64,000 nucleotides of DNA, from assembly GCA_001314625.1 (NCBI GenBank), contig LJSH01000001.1:496001-560000 (forward strand), given 5' to 3'. The notes under the pieces are model-generated. The model saw only the letters and a list, made by a program, of their open reading frames with translations, had not been told where the DNA came from and made no database searches. The DNA is from Oceanicaulis sp. HLUCCA04 (lineage in GTDB: Bacteria; Pseudomonadota; Alphaproteobacteria; Caulobacterales; Maricaulaceae). Positions 1 to 9,354 of the stretch are shown here, piece after piece (the stretch's first letter is position 1; the number at the start of each line of letters is the position of its first letter). Made by a program: the position numbers and the translations under genes.

Positions 1-2149
1 GCTCGCGCTGCAGGTCCATTTCCTCCTTTTTCTTCTTGCCCATGGCACGGCGCAGAAGGTCAGCCTCCCCAAGCGAATAGCCTGACAGGATCTGGGCAAT
101 CTGCATCACCTGCTCCTGATAGATAATGACCCCATGGGTCTCTTTCAGAACAGGCTCGAGATCAGGGTGGAGAAAATCGGGCTCGGACCGGCCGAACTTG
201 CGTTCGACATAGATGTCGATGTTCTTCATCGGACCGGGCCGGTAAAGCGAGATCAGGGCGATAATGTCTTCAAACGTATCGGGCTTCACCTTTTTCAGGG
301 TGTCGCGCATGCCCGAGCTTTCCATCTGGAACACGCCGATCGTGCCGCCCGAAGCCATCAGCGCGTAGGCATCAGGGTCATCCAGAGGCAGCGCGTCAAG
401 ATCAATGTCCTCGCCGGTCGATTTGCGGATGTACTCCACCGCACGCGCCATCACGGTGAGTGTTTTCAGGCCCAGAAAGTCGAACTTGACCAGCCCGGCC
501 GGCTCTACCCATTTCATATTGAATTGGGTCGCCGGGATGTCCGAGCGCGGATCGCGGTAGAGCGGCACAAATTCGGTCAGCGGCCGGTCGCCGATAACGA
601 TCCCTGCCGCGTGGGTGGACGCATTGCGGTAGAGCCCTTCCAGTTGCAGCGCGACGGTCATCAGCCGGTCAACCGCCGCATCTTCACGCCGCATGGCCTG
701 CAATTTGGGTTCTGTTTGGACAGCCTCTGCCAGCGTTACCGGCTGGGCCGGATTGTTGGGCACCAGCTTGGCAATCCGGTCAATGACCGGAAACGGAATC
801 TGCAGCACACGCCCGACATCGCGTACGACCGCGCGGGCCTGCAATGTGCCGAATGTGATGATCTGCGCTACCCGGTCGCTGCCATAGCGCTCCTGCACAT
901 AGCGGATCACCTCACCGCGCCGCTCCTGACAAAAATCGATGTCGAAATCCGGCATCGAGACGCGTTCGGGGTTCAAGAAGCGCTCGAACAGAAGACCGAA
1001 CCGCAAGGGATCAAGATCGGTGATCGTGAGGGCCCACGCCACGACAGAACCCGCACCAGAACCCCGGCCGGGGCCGACAGGAATGCCTTGCGCCTTTGAC
1101 CACTGGATAAAGTCGGCAACGATCAGGAAATAGCCGGGAAAGCCCATGCGCTCGATGACGCCAAGCTCAAACGCGAGCCTGTCCTCATAGTCCTGACGCG
1201 GTGCCGCCGGATCGATAACCGCCAGACGGGCCGCAAGCCCTTCGCGCGCGCGCGCTCCCAGCTCTTCAGCCTCGGTGCGCCCTTCGAGCCCCGGAAACCG
1301 GGGCAGAACCGGGTCGCCGGTGCGCGGCCGGTATGCGCAGCGCCGCGCGATATCAATGGTATTTGAAATTGCCTCGGGCAGGTCGGCGAACAGGACCGCC
1401 ATCTCCGCCGCGCTTTTGAAATAATGCTCGGGCGTCACCTTGCGCCGGTCGTCGACGATGACGTAGGTCGACTGCGCGATACACATCAGCGCGTCATGTG
1501 CCTCATAGCGTTCGGCTGCCGCAAAATAGGGTTCGTTAGTGGCCACAAGCGGCAGATCACGCGCATAGGCGCAAGGCACCAGCCAGTCCTCTGCGGTCAC
1601 ATCCTCTCGACGCCCATGCCGCTGAAGCTCGATATAAAGGCGCCCCGCGAACGCCTCATGCAATCGTTCCAGCACCGCTTCGGCCTTGGGTGCCTTGCCC
1701 GCCGCAACAAGACGGTTCAGCACACCATCATACCCGCCGGTAAGGCATATCAGCCCTTCATGGCGTTCAAGAATGGCCTCCAGCGTCACCGACGGCTCAT
1801 CGGCCGGACCAACGTCCAGATAGGCCGATGACGACAGGGCGACGAGATTGCGGTACCCCGCCTCATCCTGGACCAGCAGCACCAGCGTACCCGCTGGCAC
1901 CACCCGTTCACCGGGGCGTTCCGCTTCCAGCCGGACCGCCAGCGTACAACCGATAATCGGCTGCACCCCTGCCCCGGAGAGGTATTGCGAAAACTCGAGT
2001 GCGCCAAAAAGGTTGTTGCTATCAGTCAGGGCAAGTGCCGGCATGCCCTTGCTCCGGCAAAGCTCCGCCAGCTCGGGGATGCGAGTCGCGCCTTCCAGGA
2101 GCGAATAGGGCGAGCGGGCGCGCAAATGCACAAACGCTTCAGTGCTCAT
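1..2149 (-). CDS. dnaE: DNA polymerase III alpha subunit, DnaE1 type (3' end outside window)
   Basis: Replicative DNA polymerase catalytic subunit. The ORF track omits it because it has no stop inside the window. Reading the minus strand from the ATG at 2149 gives an open frame of about 716 codons to the window edge, roughly the N-terminal 60% of a normal protein of about 1150 residues. It opens with the PHP-domain start '[16 protein letters not shown]'. The palm-domain signature PDFDIDF carries catalytic aspartates, and '[10 protein letters not shown]' and '[10 protein letters not shown]' are also typical of the family. A good ribosome site (AGGAGGACAGGAG) lies just upstream. The sidA-like peptide gene and its LexA-like operator are immediately upstream on the same strand, so dnaE may be partly damage-inducible. 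DnaE2 is less likely, because imuA/imuB are absent and the lolC-lolD neighbourhood is that of dnaE1. Confidence 0.96.
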   Translation of the reverse strand, partial: MSTEAFVHLRARSPYSLLEGATRIPELAELCRSKGMPALALTDSNNLFGALEFSQYLSGAGVQPIIGCTLAVRLEAERPGERVVPAGTLVLLVQDEAGYRNLVALSSSAYLDVGPADEPSVTLEAILERHEGLICLTGGYDGVLNRLVAAGKAPKAEAVLERLHEAFAGRLYIELQRHGRREDVTAEDWLVPCAYARDLPLVATNEPYFAAAERYEAHDALMCIAQSTYVIVDDRRKVTPEHYFKSAAEMAVLFADLPEAISNTIDIARRCAYRPRTGDPVLPRFPGLEGRTEAEELGARAREGLAARLAVIDPAAPRQDYEDRLAFELGVIERMGFPGYFLIVADFIQWSKAQGIPVGPGRGSGAGSVVAWALTITDLDPLRFGLLFERFLNPERVSMPDFDIDFCQERRGEVIRYVQERYGSDRVAQIITFGTLQARAVVRDVGRVLQIPFPVIDRIAKLVPNNPAQPVTLAEAVQTEPKLQAMRREDAAVDRLMTVALQLEGLYRNASTHAAGIVIGDRPLTEFVPLYRDPRSDIPATQFNMKWVEPAGLVKFDFLGLKTLTVMARAVEYIRKSTGEDIDLDALPLDDPDAYALMASGGTIGVFQMESSGMRDTLKKVKPDTFEDIIALISLYRPGPMKNIDIYVERKFGRSEPDFLHPDLEPVLKETHGVIIYQEQVMQIAQILSGYSLGEADLLRRAMGKKKKEEMDLQRE

Positions 2150-2225
2150 CGCCCACTCCTGTCCTCCTGCCCCGCTGCCTGGAGGCTTGCCGGATTCGCC
2201 CCTGCTGCCGACCCGTCTTGACCGG

Positions 2226-2318
2226 CTAGCCTGCGAGCGCCGTGCTCCATGTCAGGACAACGGCAACGAACCCGAGCGTTACAAAGGCGGTGCTGGCCTC
2301 TTCAATCAAGCGCTTCAT
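2226..2318 (-). CDS. SidA-like SOS-induced single-span membrane peptide (30 aa)
   Basis: A 30-codon ORF that is too short for the ORF track. It starts ATG-AAG-CGC at 2318 and stops TAG at 2226-2228. A clear ribosome site (CAGGAGTTCTCAG) ends just before the ATG. The peptide has a short charged N-terminus (MKRLIEEAS), one hydrophobic helix (about residues 11-28, including [12 protein letters not shown]) and almost no tail. This is the architecture of Caulobacter SidA, a peptide of about 29 residues that sits in the inner membrane and blocks division through FtsW/FtsN after DNA damage. From memory, Caulobacter sidA also lies beside dnaE. The LexA-like tandem operator sits 28-67 bp upstream of the start codon. 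Assignment rests on size, topology, neighbour and operator, not on an alignment. Confidence 0.72.
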   Translation of the reverse strand: MKRLIEEASTAFVTLGFVAVVLTWSTALAG

Positions 2319-2342
2319 CTGAGAACTCCTGTTGATATCTGT

Positions 2343-2385
2343 GATATTCGTGTTTTGTTCTCATTTAGATATTCGCTATTTGTTC
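2343..2385 (-). promoter_or_regulatory. Tandem LexA (SOS) box-like operator upstream of sidA-like gene
   Basis: Two 18-bp direct repeats, GATATTCGTGTTTTGTTC (2343-2360) and GATATTCGCTATTTGTTC (2368-2385), differ at only three adjacent bases and are spaced 25 bp apart. Each contains ATTC-N7-GTTC, one base from the known alphaproteobacterial LexA consensus GTTC-N7-GTTC. The segment is AT-rich in a GC-rich chromosome and lies where a promoter for the 30-aa gene and dnaE should be. LexA control is inferred. Confidence 0.68.
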
Positions 2386-2460
2386 CGCCGTCAAGCGCGA
2401 ATCATCCCGGGCGTGCAAGCACGCCGTAATTGCCTGGCTGGATAGAAAAGACCGGGGCGT

Positions 2461-3141
2461 TTAGGCGGCGACGATGCGGCCGTTTTCAAGTGTCACGGCC
2501 CGGTCCATCCGGCCTGCGAGAGCCAGATTATGGGTCGCAACCAGCGCTGCGGCTCCGGCCTCACGGCAGGCAGACGCCAGCGCATCGAATACCTGGTCGG
2601 ACGTGGCCGGATCGAGATTGCCGGTTGGCTCATCGGCCAGCACAACACGCGGTTCACCCACCAGCGCTCTGGCGATGGCCACACGCTGCTGCTCGCCGCC
2701 GGAAAGCTGACCGGGCAAATGCGTGAGGCGGGCGCCAAGGCCCAGCCGGCTCAGCCATTCGGCTGCCTTGGCCCGCGCGCGGGCACGGCTTTCACCCGCA
2801 ATAAGGCGTGGCAGAGCAACATTTTCCAGTGCATCAAGTTCCGGCATCAAGTGATGGAATTGATAGACAAAACCGATTTCACGCCTTCGCAGCGCGGTGC
2901 GCCCGCGCTCGCCCAGCGCCAAGCCGTCAACACCGCCAATATGCACTGAACCGGCATTGGGCTTTTCCAGCAAGGCCGCCGCATGAAGCAGCGAGGATTT
3001 GCCGGAACCCGACGGCCCTACCAGCCCGACAAGCTCTCCGGCCATCAGATCGAGGTCGGCGCCATTGAGAACCTCGATCAGCTCGGCATCGGTCTGGTAC
3101 TGACGCACCAGCCCGCGAATGGAGAGTGCAGCCTCACTCAT
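2461..3141 (-). CDS. lolD: Lipoprotein-releasing system ATP-binding protein LolD
   Basis: ABC-type ATPase of 226 residues that powers release of outer-membrane lipoproteins from the inner membrane to LolA. Walker A is GPSGSGKSS (about residue 40), the ABC signature is LSGGEQQRVAIARAL (about 145) and Walker B is VLADEPTGNL. These match the MacB/LolD/FtsE subfamily. It overlaps the 3' end of the adjoining lolC by 8 bp, so translation is probably coupled. The lolC-lolD-dnaE order is common in alphaproteobacteria. Normal family length. An intergenic stretch of about 140 bp separates it from the sidA promoter downstream. Confidence 0.95.
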   Translation of the reverse strand: MSEAALSIRGLVRQYQTDAELIEVLNGADLDLMAGELVGLVGPSGSGKSSLLHAAALLEKPNAGSVHIGGVDGLALGERGRTALRRREIGFVYQFHHLMPELDALENVALPRLIAGESRARARAKAAEWLSRLGLGARLTHLPGQLSGGEQQRVAIARALVGEPRVVLADEPTGNLDPATSDQVFDALASACREAGAAALVATHNLALAGRMDRAVTLENGRIVAA

Positions 3142-4456
3142 AGCGAAGGGCCTCCACCGGGTCGATGCGCCCTGCCCGCCAGGACGGCGGCAGGGTAGCT
3201 ATAAGCGCCGTTGCAAAACCCCACGCCGCGACGAAGACGACTTCAGCCCAGTCCAGCCGGGCAGGCAGGCGGTAGAGCAGGTAAACGGATGGATCGAACA
3301 CATCAACGCCGGTCACAAAGGCGAGGAAATCCTGTATCGGGCCAATAAAGACGGCAATCAGCACACCCAGAACGATGCCAGCCGCCGTGCCCAGCACGCC
3401 GATGGCAGCGCCGGAGATCAGGAATATCCGCATCACCGCGCCTTGCGTTGCACCCATGGTCCGCAAGATGGCGATATCGCGGCTCTTGTTCTTCACCAGC
3501 ATGACAAGGCCGGAAATGATGTTCATCGCGGCAATCAGCACGATAATGGACAGGATCATGCGCATGGCCATGCGCTCCACTTGCAGGGCCGTCCAGAAGG
3601 ACTGGTTCTGCCGGCGCCAGTCAAAGACGGCCGAGCCCGCCGGCACAAGCTGGCGCACGGCGGCGACCACCGGATCGGGATTATCGGGATCGTCGACCCG
3701 GATATCGATATAATCCGCCCCGCCCTGACGCCCGAAGAACAGCGCTGCCTGCTCCAGCGGCATGAAGACATAAATTCGGTCAAGATCAAGAACGCCCATG
3801 GAAACAACGCCTTCCACGACATAGTTCTTGCGCCGTGGCACCGTGCCCATCGGCGTGGATGCGCCTTGCGGTGCCAGCAGCGTGACGGTGTCGCCGGCGC
3901 TGACCCCCAGCTGGCCTGCAATACCCGATCCGATCAGGATGGAATTCCCGCCATTAGTGCCGACGCCGAAATTTTCCGCAGTGCCTTGCACAATCCCGCC
4001 GCCGGCCTCGGCGGCATCGCCCTCACCGGCAATAAGGTCGAACTGGCTGAGGTCGGACGGGCGCACTCCGATGACCTGCGCGCCGGATGCGCCGCTTTCA
4101 GAGCTGATGAGCGCCTGTGCGGCAATTACCGGCCCTGCCTGACGCACGCCCGGCAGGGCATTGATGCTGTCGACCAGCTCGCCGGTCAGGGCCGCGCTTT
4201 CTGCGGTGTAGACATAAACATGCGGCTGTACGCCCAGAAGCCGCGACAGCAATTCGTGCCGGAACCCGTTCATGATCGACATGACCGCGATAAGTGCCGT
4301 CACCGCAAGGGTGATCCCGACAAACGAGATCACCGAGATCAGCGTCACACCGCCATGCTTTCTGCGCGTGCGCAGATAGCGGAACGCCAGCATGAACTCC
4401 CAGCCGCTGAACGCCCCTGCGCCTTTGTTCCCAGCATTGACTGCCGCTTCGCTCAT
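3134..4456 (-). CDS. lolC: Lipoprotein-releasing system permease, LolC/LolE family
   Basis: Inner-membrane permease of 440 residues partnering LolD. It has one N-terminal helix (about residues 40-65, [20 protein letters not shown]), a large periplasmic MacB-like domain (about 70-285) and three C-terminal helices. It ends in the FtsX-type motif '[11 protein letters not shown]'. Only one such permease is present, so the complex is probably a homodimer of a LolC/E hybrid, as is usual in alphaproteobacteria that lack separate LolC and LolE. It starts within the 3' end of proS (ATGA overlap) and its own end overlaps lolD, giving a tight proS-lolC-lolD unit. Confidence 0.94.
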   Translation of the reverse strand: MSEAAVNAGNKGAGAFSGWEFMLAFRYLRTRRKHGGVTLISVISFVGITLAVTALIAVMSIMNGFRHELLSRLLGVQPHVYVYTAESAALTGELVDSINALPGVRQAGPVIAAQALISSESGASGAQVIGVRPSDLSQFDLIAGEGDAAEAGGGIVQGTAENFGVGTNGGNSILIGSGIAGQLGVSAGDTVTLLAPQGASTPMGTVPRRKNYVVEGVVSMGVLDLDRIYVFMPLEQAALFFGRQGGADYIDIRVDDPDNPDPVVAAVRQLVPAGSAVFDWRRQNQSFWTALQVERMAMRMILSIIVLIAAMNIISGLVMLVKNKSRDIAILRTMGATQGAVMRIFLISGAAIGVLGTAAGIVLGVLIAVFIGPIQDFLAFVTGVDVFDPSVYLLYRLPARLDWAEVVFVAAWGFATALIATLPPSWRAGRIDPVEALRYE

Positions 4457-5787
4457 TGGCCCGCCTGCTCTGCGGTCAGCCGGGACAGCGCGCTTTCAAA
4501 GCTGGCCTCGAAGCGTTCGCCGGTGGCCCGGCGCTTGATCTCGACCTTGCCCTCTTTCAGGCCGCGCGGACCGATGATCAGCTGCCAGGGCACACCGATC
4601 AGATCCATCGTCGCAAACTTGCCGCCCGGACGCTCGTTTGTATCGTCCAGCAGCGGATCCTTGCCGGCCTTGCTCATCGCCTCATAGGCTGTCTGGCAAG
4701 CGGCATCGGTGTCCGCATCACCGGGCTTGAGATTGATGATGCCGATACCGAATGGCGCGACGCTTTCCGGCCAGATGATACCGGCCTCGTCATGGTGCGC
4801 CTCAATGATGGCACCCAGAAGCCGCGACACACCGACGCCATACGAGCCCATATGCACAGGACGGTCCTTGCCGTCCGGATGGGTCACGTTTGCGCCCAGC
4901 GGGCCGGAATATTTCGTGCCGAAGTAAAAGATATGCCCGACCTCGATGCCGCGCGCGGACAGGCGGCGTTCCTCGGGCACTTCGGAGGCGAAGCGGTCAG
5001 CCTCATGCATTTCCTCGGTCGCGGCATAAAGCGAGGTGCGCGCATCAACGAGCGGCTGCAAATCGCCCTCGAAGTCAACCTGCGGCCCCGGCGCGCCCAT
5101 ATCCACCAGGCTGGAATCGCAGAACACCTCGCTCTCGCCGGTTTCGGCCAGGATGATGAATTCATGGCTGAGATCACCGCCAATAGGGCCCGTATCGGCG
5201 CGCATGGGCACCGCCTTCAGCCCTAGACGCGCAAACGTGTTCAGATAGGCAATGAACATGCGGTTATAGGCCTGGCGGGCAGTGGCTTCATCCAGATCGA
5301 ACGAATAGCTGTCCTTCATCAGGAATTCACGCCCTCGCATGATGCCGAAGCGCGGGCGGATCTCATCGCGGAACTTCCACTGGATATGATAGAGGATTTT
5401 CGGCAAGTCCTTGTAGGACCGGCAGTATGAGCGGAAGATCGCCGTGATCATCTCCTCATTGGTCGGCCCGTAGAGAAGATCGCGCTCATGCCGGTCAACG
5501 ATACGCAGCATCTCCTTGCCATAACCGTCATAGCGCCCGCTTTCGCGCCACAGATCGGCCGGCTGCAAGGTGGGCATCAGCAATTCGACAGCCCCGGCCC
5601 GATCCTGTTCCTCGCGCACGATCTGTTCGATCTTTTTAAGAACCCGGAAGCCCAGCGGCAGCCAGGAATAGATCCCGGCCGCCTCCTGCCGGATCATGCC
5701 TGCGCGCAGCATCAGCCGGTGCGAGACGATCTGCGCGTCGGCAGGCGTTTCCTTCAGGACAGGCAGGAAAAAGCGGCTAAGGCGCAT
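4453..5787 (-). CDS. proS: Prolyl-tRNA synthetase, short alphaproteobacterial form
   Basis: Charges tRNA-Pro with proline. At 444 residues it is the compact form that lacks the inserted editing (INS) domain of the E. coli enzyme of about 570 residues. Class II synthetase motifs are visible: '[19 protein letters not shown]' around motif 2, and '[14 protein letters not shown]' as motif 3. A C-terminal anticodon-binding domain follows (from about residue 345, '[12 protein letters not shown]'). Lack of INS means mischarged Ala-tRNA-Pro would need a separate YbaK/ProXp-type deacylase, which is not in this window. It overlaps lolC by 4 bp. Upstream lies a hairpin-rich intergenic segment rather than an obvious promoter. 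Confidence 0.96.
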   Translation of the reverse strand: MRLSRFFLPVLKETPADAQIVSHRLMLRAGMIRQEAAGIYSWLPLGFRVLKKIEQIVREEQDRAGAVELLMPTLQPADLWRESGRYDGYGKEMLRIVDRHERDLLYGPTNEEMITAIFRSYCRSYKDLPKILYHIQWKFRDEIRPRFGIMRGREFLMKDSYSFDLDEATARQAYNRMFIAYLNTFARLGLKAVPMRADTGPIGGDLSHEFIILAETGESEVFCDSSLVDMGAPGPQVDFEGDLQPLVDARTSLYAATEEMHEADRFASEVPEERRLSARGIEVGHIFYFGTKYSGPLGANVTHPDGKDRPVHMGSYGVGVSRLLGAIIEAHHDEAGIIWPESVAPFGIGIINLKPGDADTDAACQTAYEAMSKAGKDPLLDDTNERPGGKFATMDLIGVPWQLIIGPRGLKEGKVEIKRRATGERFEASFESALSRLTAEQAGQ

Positions 5788-5912
5788 GGAATGTATCTCG
5801 CGTCGCAGGCGGGTTGAAAATGTGCGTTCAACGATTAGACCGCGCTGGCGTGCCCGGCAAGGCAGGCTTTGCGGCTGGAGGCGGCAACGCCCACTTTACG
5901 ACCTCGTGGTTT

Positions 5913-6010
5913 CTCCCCCCGCACGCGGGGGGAGTGGCCCGAAGGGCCGAGGGGGCAAGTTCACCCCCCTCCGTCAGCTGCGCTGACACCTCCCCCGTAA
6001 ACGGGGGAGG
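5913..6010. repeat. Cluster of five short inverted repeats (intergenic palindromic element)
   Basis: The 286-bp gap between DUF1467 and proS contains five hairpins packed end to end. They are CTCCCCCC/GGGGGGAG (5913-5934), GGCCC/GGGCC (5936-5948), GAGGGGG/CCCCCCTC (about 5949-5971), GTCAGC/GCTGAC (5973-5987) and CCTCCCCC/GGGGGAGG (5989-6010). This looks like a dispersed intergenic palindromic element. It may also act as an RNA processing or attenuation site inside the long operon. No ORF with coding character overlaps it. Confidence 0.7.
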
Positions 6011-6073
6011 AAAACGCCTCCATCGGCCCGGCTTTGCGCTGCGCCCGGCCGGGATTTCAGGCCCCAAGCCCGC

Positions 6074-6451
6074 CTACTGGAACTCAGGCCCCCAAAGCGC
6101 GTTGAGATCAACCAGCCCCAGCTCCATGACGGCAAAGAAAACCAGCCACAGCACACTGGTCACAACTGTCGTGATGAAGGCCTTCTGCTTCAGACGCGGA
6201 TCAACGGGGGCACCCGGATCGGTGCCGTCCACAATCTCGCCCGCCTCGTGCTGACCCGTGATGCGCAAGGGCAGGACGGCAAATATGACTATCCACCAGC
6301 TGATCAGATAGACCACCAGCCCCTCGACAAAGCCAACCTCGCCGGACGTCACGAAAAGCTGTGCAAACAGGATGATCAGCGCCAGCGCGCTGACAAAAAT
6401 ACCCGCATAACGCAAATAGACCTGTACCGGCCTGCCCGCAGCGTCGCCCAT
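6074..6451 (-). CDS. DUF1467 family membrane protein
   Basis: Small inner-membrane protein of 125 residues, function unknown. The DUF1467 core is 'VVYLISWWIVIFAVLPLRI' followed by the hallmark 'EAGEIVDGTDPGAPVDPRLKQKA' region and a second helix (ITTVVTSVLWLVFFAV). An extra N-terminal helix (about residues 16-35, YAGIFVSALALIILFAQLF) precedes the core, making it longer than the usual 90 or so residues. I took the ATG at 6451, which forms a TGATG overlap with mce, rather than the TTG one codon earlier. DUF1467 next to mce and proS is a standard alphaproteobacterial arrangement. Confidence 0.88.
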   Translation of the reverse strand: MGDAAGRPVQVYLRYAGIFVSALALIILFAQLFVTSGEVGFVEGLVVYLISWWIVIFAVLPLRITGQHEAGEIVDGTDPGAPVDPRLKQKAFITTVVTSVLWLVFFAVMELGLVDLNALWGPEFQ

Positions 6452-6879
6452 CAATGCGCCCCTTCGCCCGGTGCCTGCATCAGCTCGACCAGCACGCCGC
6501 CGGTGTCCTTGGGGTGGACAAAAATCACCGGCACGCCGTGCGCACCGATATAGGGCTCGCCTGTGCCCAGCACGGTCGCACCACGTTCACGCATTGCGTC
6601 ACGTGCCGCCAGTATATCACTGACTTCAAAGCACATATGATGCTGCCCGCCCTTGGGATTCTTCTCCAGGAATTTGTGGATAGGGCTATCTGCGCCCAGT
6701 GGCTCAATCAGTTCGATCTGCATGTTGGGCACGGAGACGAAGACCACCCGCACGCCCAGATGCGCAAAATCCTTGGGCTCGGTCGCGTCGGCCGCGCCGT
6801 AAAGCTCGGCATATACCTTTGCCGCCGCTTTCACATCGGGCGTCGCCACCCCCACATGGTTCAGTCGTCCGATTTTCAT
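6451..6879 (-). CDS. mce: Methylmalonyl-CoA epimerase
   Basis: VOC-fold enzyme of 142 residues interconverting (2S)- and (2R)-methylmalonyl-CoA in propionyl-CoA catabolism. Two beta-alpha-beta-beta-beta modules are visible. Likely metal ligands are the His of 'LNHVGVAT', the His of 'GGQHHMCFEV' and the late Glu in 'GGVLVELMQAP'. The ATG at 6879 is preferred over the TTG used by the ORF track because AAGGA lies 9 bases upstream and family members begin near 'MKIGRLNH'. It lies 12 bp downstream of rnj and overlaps DUF1467 by 1 bp. Confidence 0.92.
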   Translation of the reverse strand: MKIGRLNHVGVATPDVKAAAKVYAELYGAADATEPKDFAHLGVRVVFVSVPNMQIELIEPLGADSPIHKFLEKNPKGGQHHMCFEVSDILAARDAMRERGATVLGTGEPYIGAHGVPVIFVHPKDTGGVLVELMQAPGEGAH

Positions 6880-6891
6880 TGCCGGCAATCC

Positions 6892-8565
6892 TTACGTCAT
6901 CAACACCATGGCTTCGACAATAGGCTTCTTGCCCCATAGCCGGTTGGCCTCGCGCCGTACGGCCTGGCGCACAACTTCTTCAACTTCTTCCTCGTCGCGG
7001 CGCGCCTTCCCGCCCATTTTCGAGAAAGCGCGTTCGGCCGCATCGGCGAGCGCATCAAGAAACTCATCAAGGGCTTCACCGCCCTCGTCCGGAACACCCA
7101 GCGCGCGGATGTCCGGCCCGGCGACGATATCGCCCTTGCCGGAAACCGCCATGCCGATGCTGATTGCTCCGGCATAGGCCATTTTGCGGCGCTCACGGAT
7201 TGAGTTGGCATCCGCGTCGACAATGAAATTGCCATCAATATGCAAGCGGCCGGCAGGAACCTCGTCAATAATGCGCGCGCCGTCGGCGTTAATCGCAATC
7301 AGGCTGCCATTCTTCGGGATCACCGCAGAGGGCACGCCGAGCTGTTTGGCATAGGCCGCGTGTTCGATCAGATGGCGCGCTTCACCATGAACGGGAATGG
7401 CCACTTTCGGCCGCGCCCATTCATACATCTGTTTCAGCTCATCGCGGCACGGGTGGCCGGAAACGTGTACATGGCGGTCGCGCTCGGTAATGATCTTCAC
7501 ACCGCGCAAGGCCAGCCGGTTCATCAGATCATAAATGCTGCGCTCATTGCCGGGAATGACACGCGAGGAAAAGATGACGGTGTCGCCCGCCGACAGCGCA
7601 ACATTGCGATGCTCCCGGTCGGCGATGCGTGACAGGGCCGCGCGCGGCTCCCCTTGAGACCCGGTGCACACAAAGGCGATCTTGTCGTTGGGGAAATACC
7701 CGGCCTCTTCCTCCTCGACGAAGGGCGCGCAGGATTGCAGAAGCCCCACTGACTTGGCCGCGCCTGCCATGCGGTGCATGGAGCGCCCGACCAGACACAC
7801 GCGCCGTCCATTGGCCTCAGCCGCCAGAATCGCGGTTTCCAGCCGCGCGACATTGGAGGCAAAGGCGGCGATGGCCACCTTGCCCTTCTGCTCGGCGACA
7901 ACCTTCGTCAGGTTCTCGCGCACCCCGGCTTCGGACCCCGCCTCGCCGGGCGTGAACACATTGGTGCTGTCGCATACCATGGCGAGAATGCCTTCATCGC
8001 CCAGCGCCTTGATGGCTTCAGGGTCGGTCGGCGCGCCGATCAGCGGTTCGGGGTCAATCTTCCAGTCGCCGGTGTGCAGGATCAGGCCGGCCGGCGTGCG
8101 GATTGCCAGACCATTGGGCTCCGGGATGGAGTGCGTCAGCGTAATCAGTTCCAGGTCAAACGGACCTATATCAAAGCGCCCGGTCAGCGAAATCTCGCGC
8201 ACCTTGGCCTCTTTCGACAGGCCGCGCTCGGCCAGCCGGTCACGCATCAGATAAGCGGTGAAGGGCGTCGCCCAGATGGGGCAGCGCAAACGCTCCCACA
8301 GATAGGCCACCGCGCCCATATGATCTTCGTGGGCATGCGTCAGCACGATACCCAGAAGCTGGTGCTTGCGTTCCTCGATGAAGCGCGGGTCGGGCATGAT
8401 CACGTCGATGCCGGGTGTAGACAGATCCCCGAACGTCACGCCGCAATCAACAATAATCCATTTGCGGTCCTCTTCCGGCCCGAAGCCGTAGAGGTTCAGA
8501 TTCATGCCGATCTCGCCCGAACCGCCCAGCGGCAGGAAATAGACCGTGTTTTCACTCTCACTCAC
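6892..8565 (-). CDS. rnj: Ribonuclease J (metallo-beta-lactamase fold exo/endoribonuclease)
   Basis: RNA-processing and decay nuclease of 557 residues, the usual RNase J length. The zinc-binding motif HAHEDH is at residues 77-82, inside a metallo-beta-lactamase core. The beta-CASP domain follows ('VGRSMHRMAGAAKSVG', 'CTGSQGEPRAALSRIA'), then the returning 'HVSGHPCRDEL' and 'PVHGEARHLIEHA' metal/phosphate motifs and the C-terminal domain. The start is GTG at 8565. It sits 3 bp after coaX, in the order birA-coaX-rnj seen in many alphaproteobacteria. Such species commonly use RNase J alongside RNase E. Confidence 0.96.
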   Translation of the reverse strand: MSESENTVYFLPLGGSGEIGMNLNLYGFGPEEDRKWIIVDCGVTFGDLSTPGIDVIMPDPRFIEERKHQLLGIVLTHAHEDHMGAVAYLWERLRCPIWATPFTAYLMRDRLAERGLSKEAKVREISLTGRFDIGPFDLELITLTHSIPEPNGLAIRTPAGLILHTGDWKIDPEPLIGAPTDPEAIKALGDEGILAMVCDSTNVFTPGEAGSEAGVRENLTKVVAEQKGKVAIAAFASNVARLETAILAAEANGRRVCLVGRSMHRMAGAAKSVGLLQSCAPFVEEEEAGYFPNDKIAFVCTGSQGEPRAALSRIADREHRNVALSAGDTVIFSSRVIPGNERSIYDLMNRLALRGVKIITERDRHVHVSGHPCRDELKQMYEWARPKVAIPVHGEARHLIEHAAYAKQLGVPSAVIPKNGSLIAINADGARIIDEVPAGRLHIDGNFIVDADANSIRERRKMAYAGAISIGMAVSGKGDIVAGPDIRALGVPDEGGEALDEFLDALADAAERAFSKMGGKARRDEEEVEEVVRQAVRREANRLWGKKPIVEAMVLMT

Positions 8566-8568
8566 GCC

Positions 8569-9351
8569 TCAGGCTCCTTTGCGGACGCTATTGAGGCGCC
8601 AGACTTCCAGTAGTCCGCGAATGGTGACATCCGCGTCAAAATAATCGATGGCGTGCGACGCCCCCTCGAAGAGAGAGGCCACACCGCCCGTCGCGATTAC
8701 GCTCATGGGCTTGCCATACTCGGCCTTGATGCGCCCGACCAGCCCGTCAATCAGGTCGATATAGCCCCAGAACACGCCCGATTGCATCGCGCCTACCGTA
8801 TTCGTACCGATAACGCGCTCGGGCCGCTCGATGGCGATGCGCGGCAGCTGGGCGGCCGCATTGTGCAGGGCCTGCATGGACAGGTTTATGCCCGGCGCAA
8901 TAATGCCGCCTTCAAACACACCCTCTTCAGATACCACATCAAATGTCGTCGCCGTCCCGGAATCCACGATGACAAGATTGCCGGGGTATTTCACCCGGCA
9001 GCCCAGCGCATTGACCAGCCGGTCGGCGCCCGCTTCGCCCGGCCTGTCCAGCGCGACCCGTATCGAAAGATCCACGCCTGCATCGCCGATTACCAGCGGT
9101 TCCGCCTTGAGATAGCGCCGGGCCAGATTGCGCAGATTGAACAGCGATTGCGGCACGACAGACGAAATGACGCACGCCGACAAATCATCAAAACCCAGCC
9201 CCTGAAGCCCCATGAGCTGCGACAGCCACACCGCGTACTCGTCGGCCGTCCGCGCCGTATGGGTTGCTGTCCGCCATTGCGCGCGCCAGCTGGTGCCATC
9301 ATGGACAGCAAAGAGCGTGTTGGTGTTCCCGCAATCGATCGCCAGCAGCAT
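8569..9351 (-). CDS. coaX: Type III pantothenate kinase
   Basis: Phosphorylates pantothenate with ATP, the first step of CoA synthesis. 260 residues with the ASKHA-fold signatures: '[14 protein letters not shown]' at the N-terminus (phosphate 1), '[10 protein letters not shown]' (about residue 103) and '[11 protein letters not shown]' with '[10 protein letters not shown]' (phosphate 2 and pantothenate site). Type III enzymes differ from CoaA by being insensitive to CoA feedback. Three bases separate it from birA upstream and from rnj downstream. Confidence 0.95.
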   Translation of the reverse strand: MLLAIDCGNTNTLFAVHDGTSWRAQWRTATHTARTADEYAVWLSQLMGLQGLGFDDLSACVISSVVPQSLFNLRNLARRYLKAEPLVIGDAGVDLSIRVALDRPGEAGADRLVNALGCRVKYPGNLVIVDSGTATTFDVVSEEGVFEGGIIAPGINLSMQALHNAAAQLPRIAIERPERVIGTNTVGAMQSGVFWGYIDLIDGLVGRIKAEYGKPMSVIATGGVASLFEGASHAIDYFDADVTIRGLLEVWRLNSVRKGA

Positions 9352-9354
9352 GTG

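Noticed and set aside
134-1099. 321-aa plus-strand ORF
   Set aside because: Antisense to dnaE, whose motifs are clear on the other strand; His/Arg/Gln-rich shadow typical of GC-rich genes.
3119-4687. 522-aa plus-strand ORF over lolC/proS
   Set aside because: No family features, composition of an antisense frame (His/Gln/Arg-rich); lolC on the minus strand is certain.
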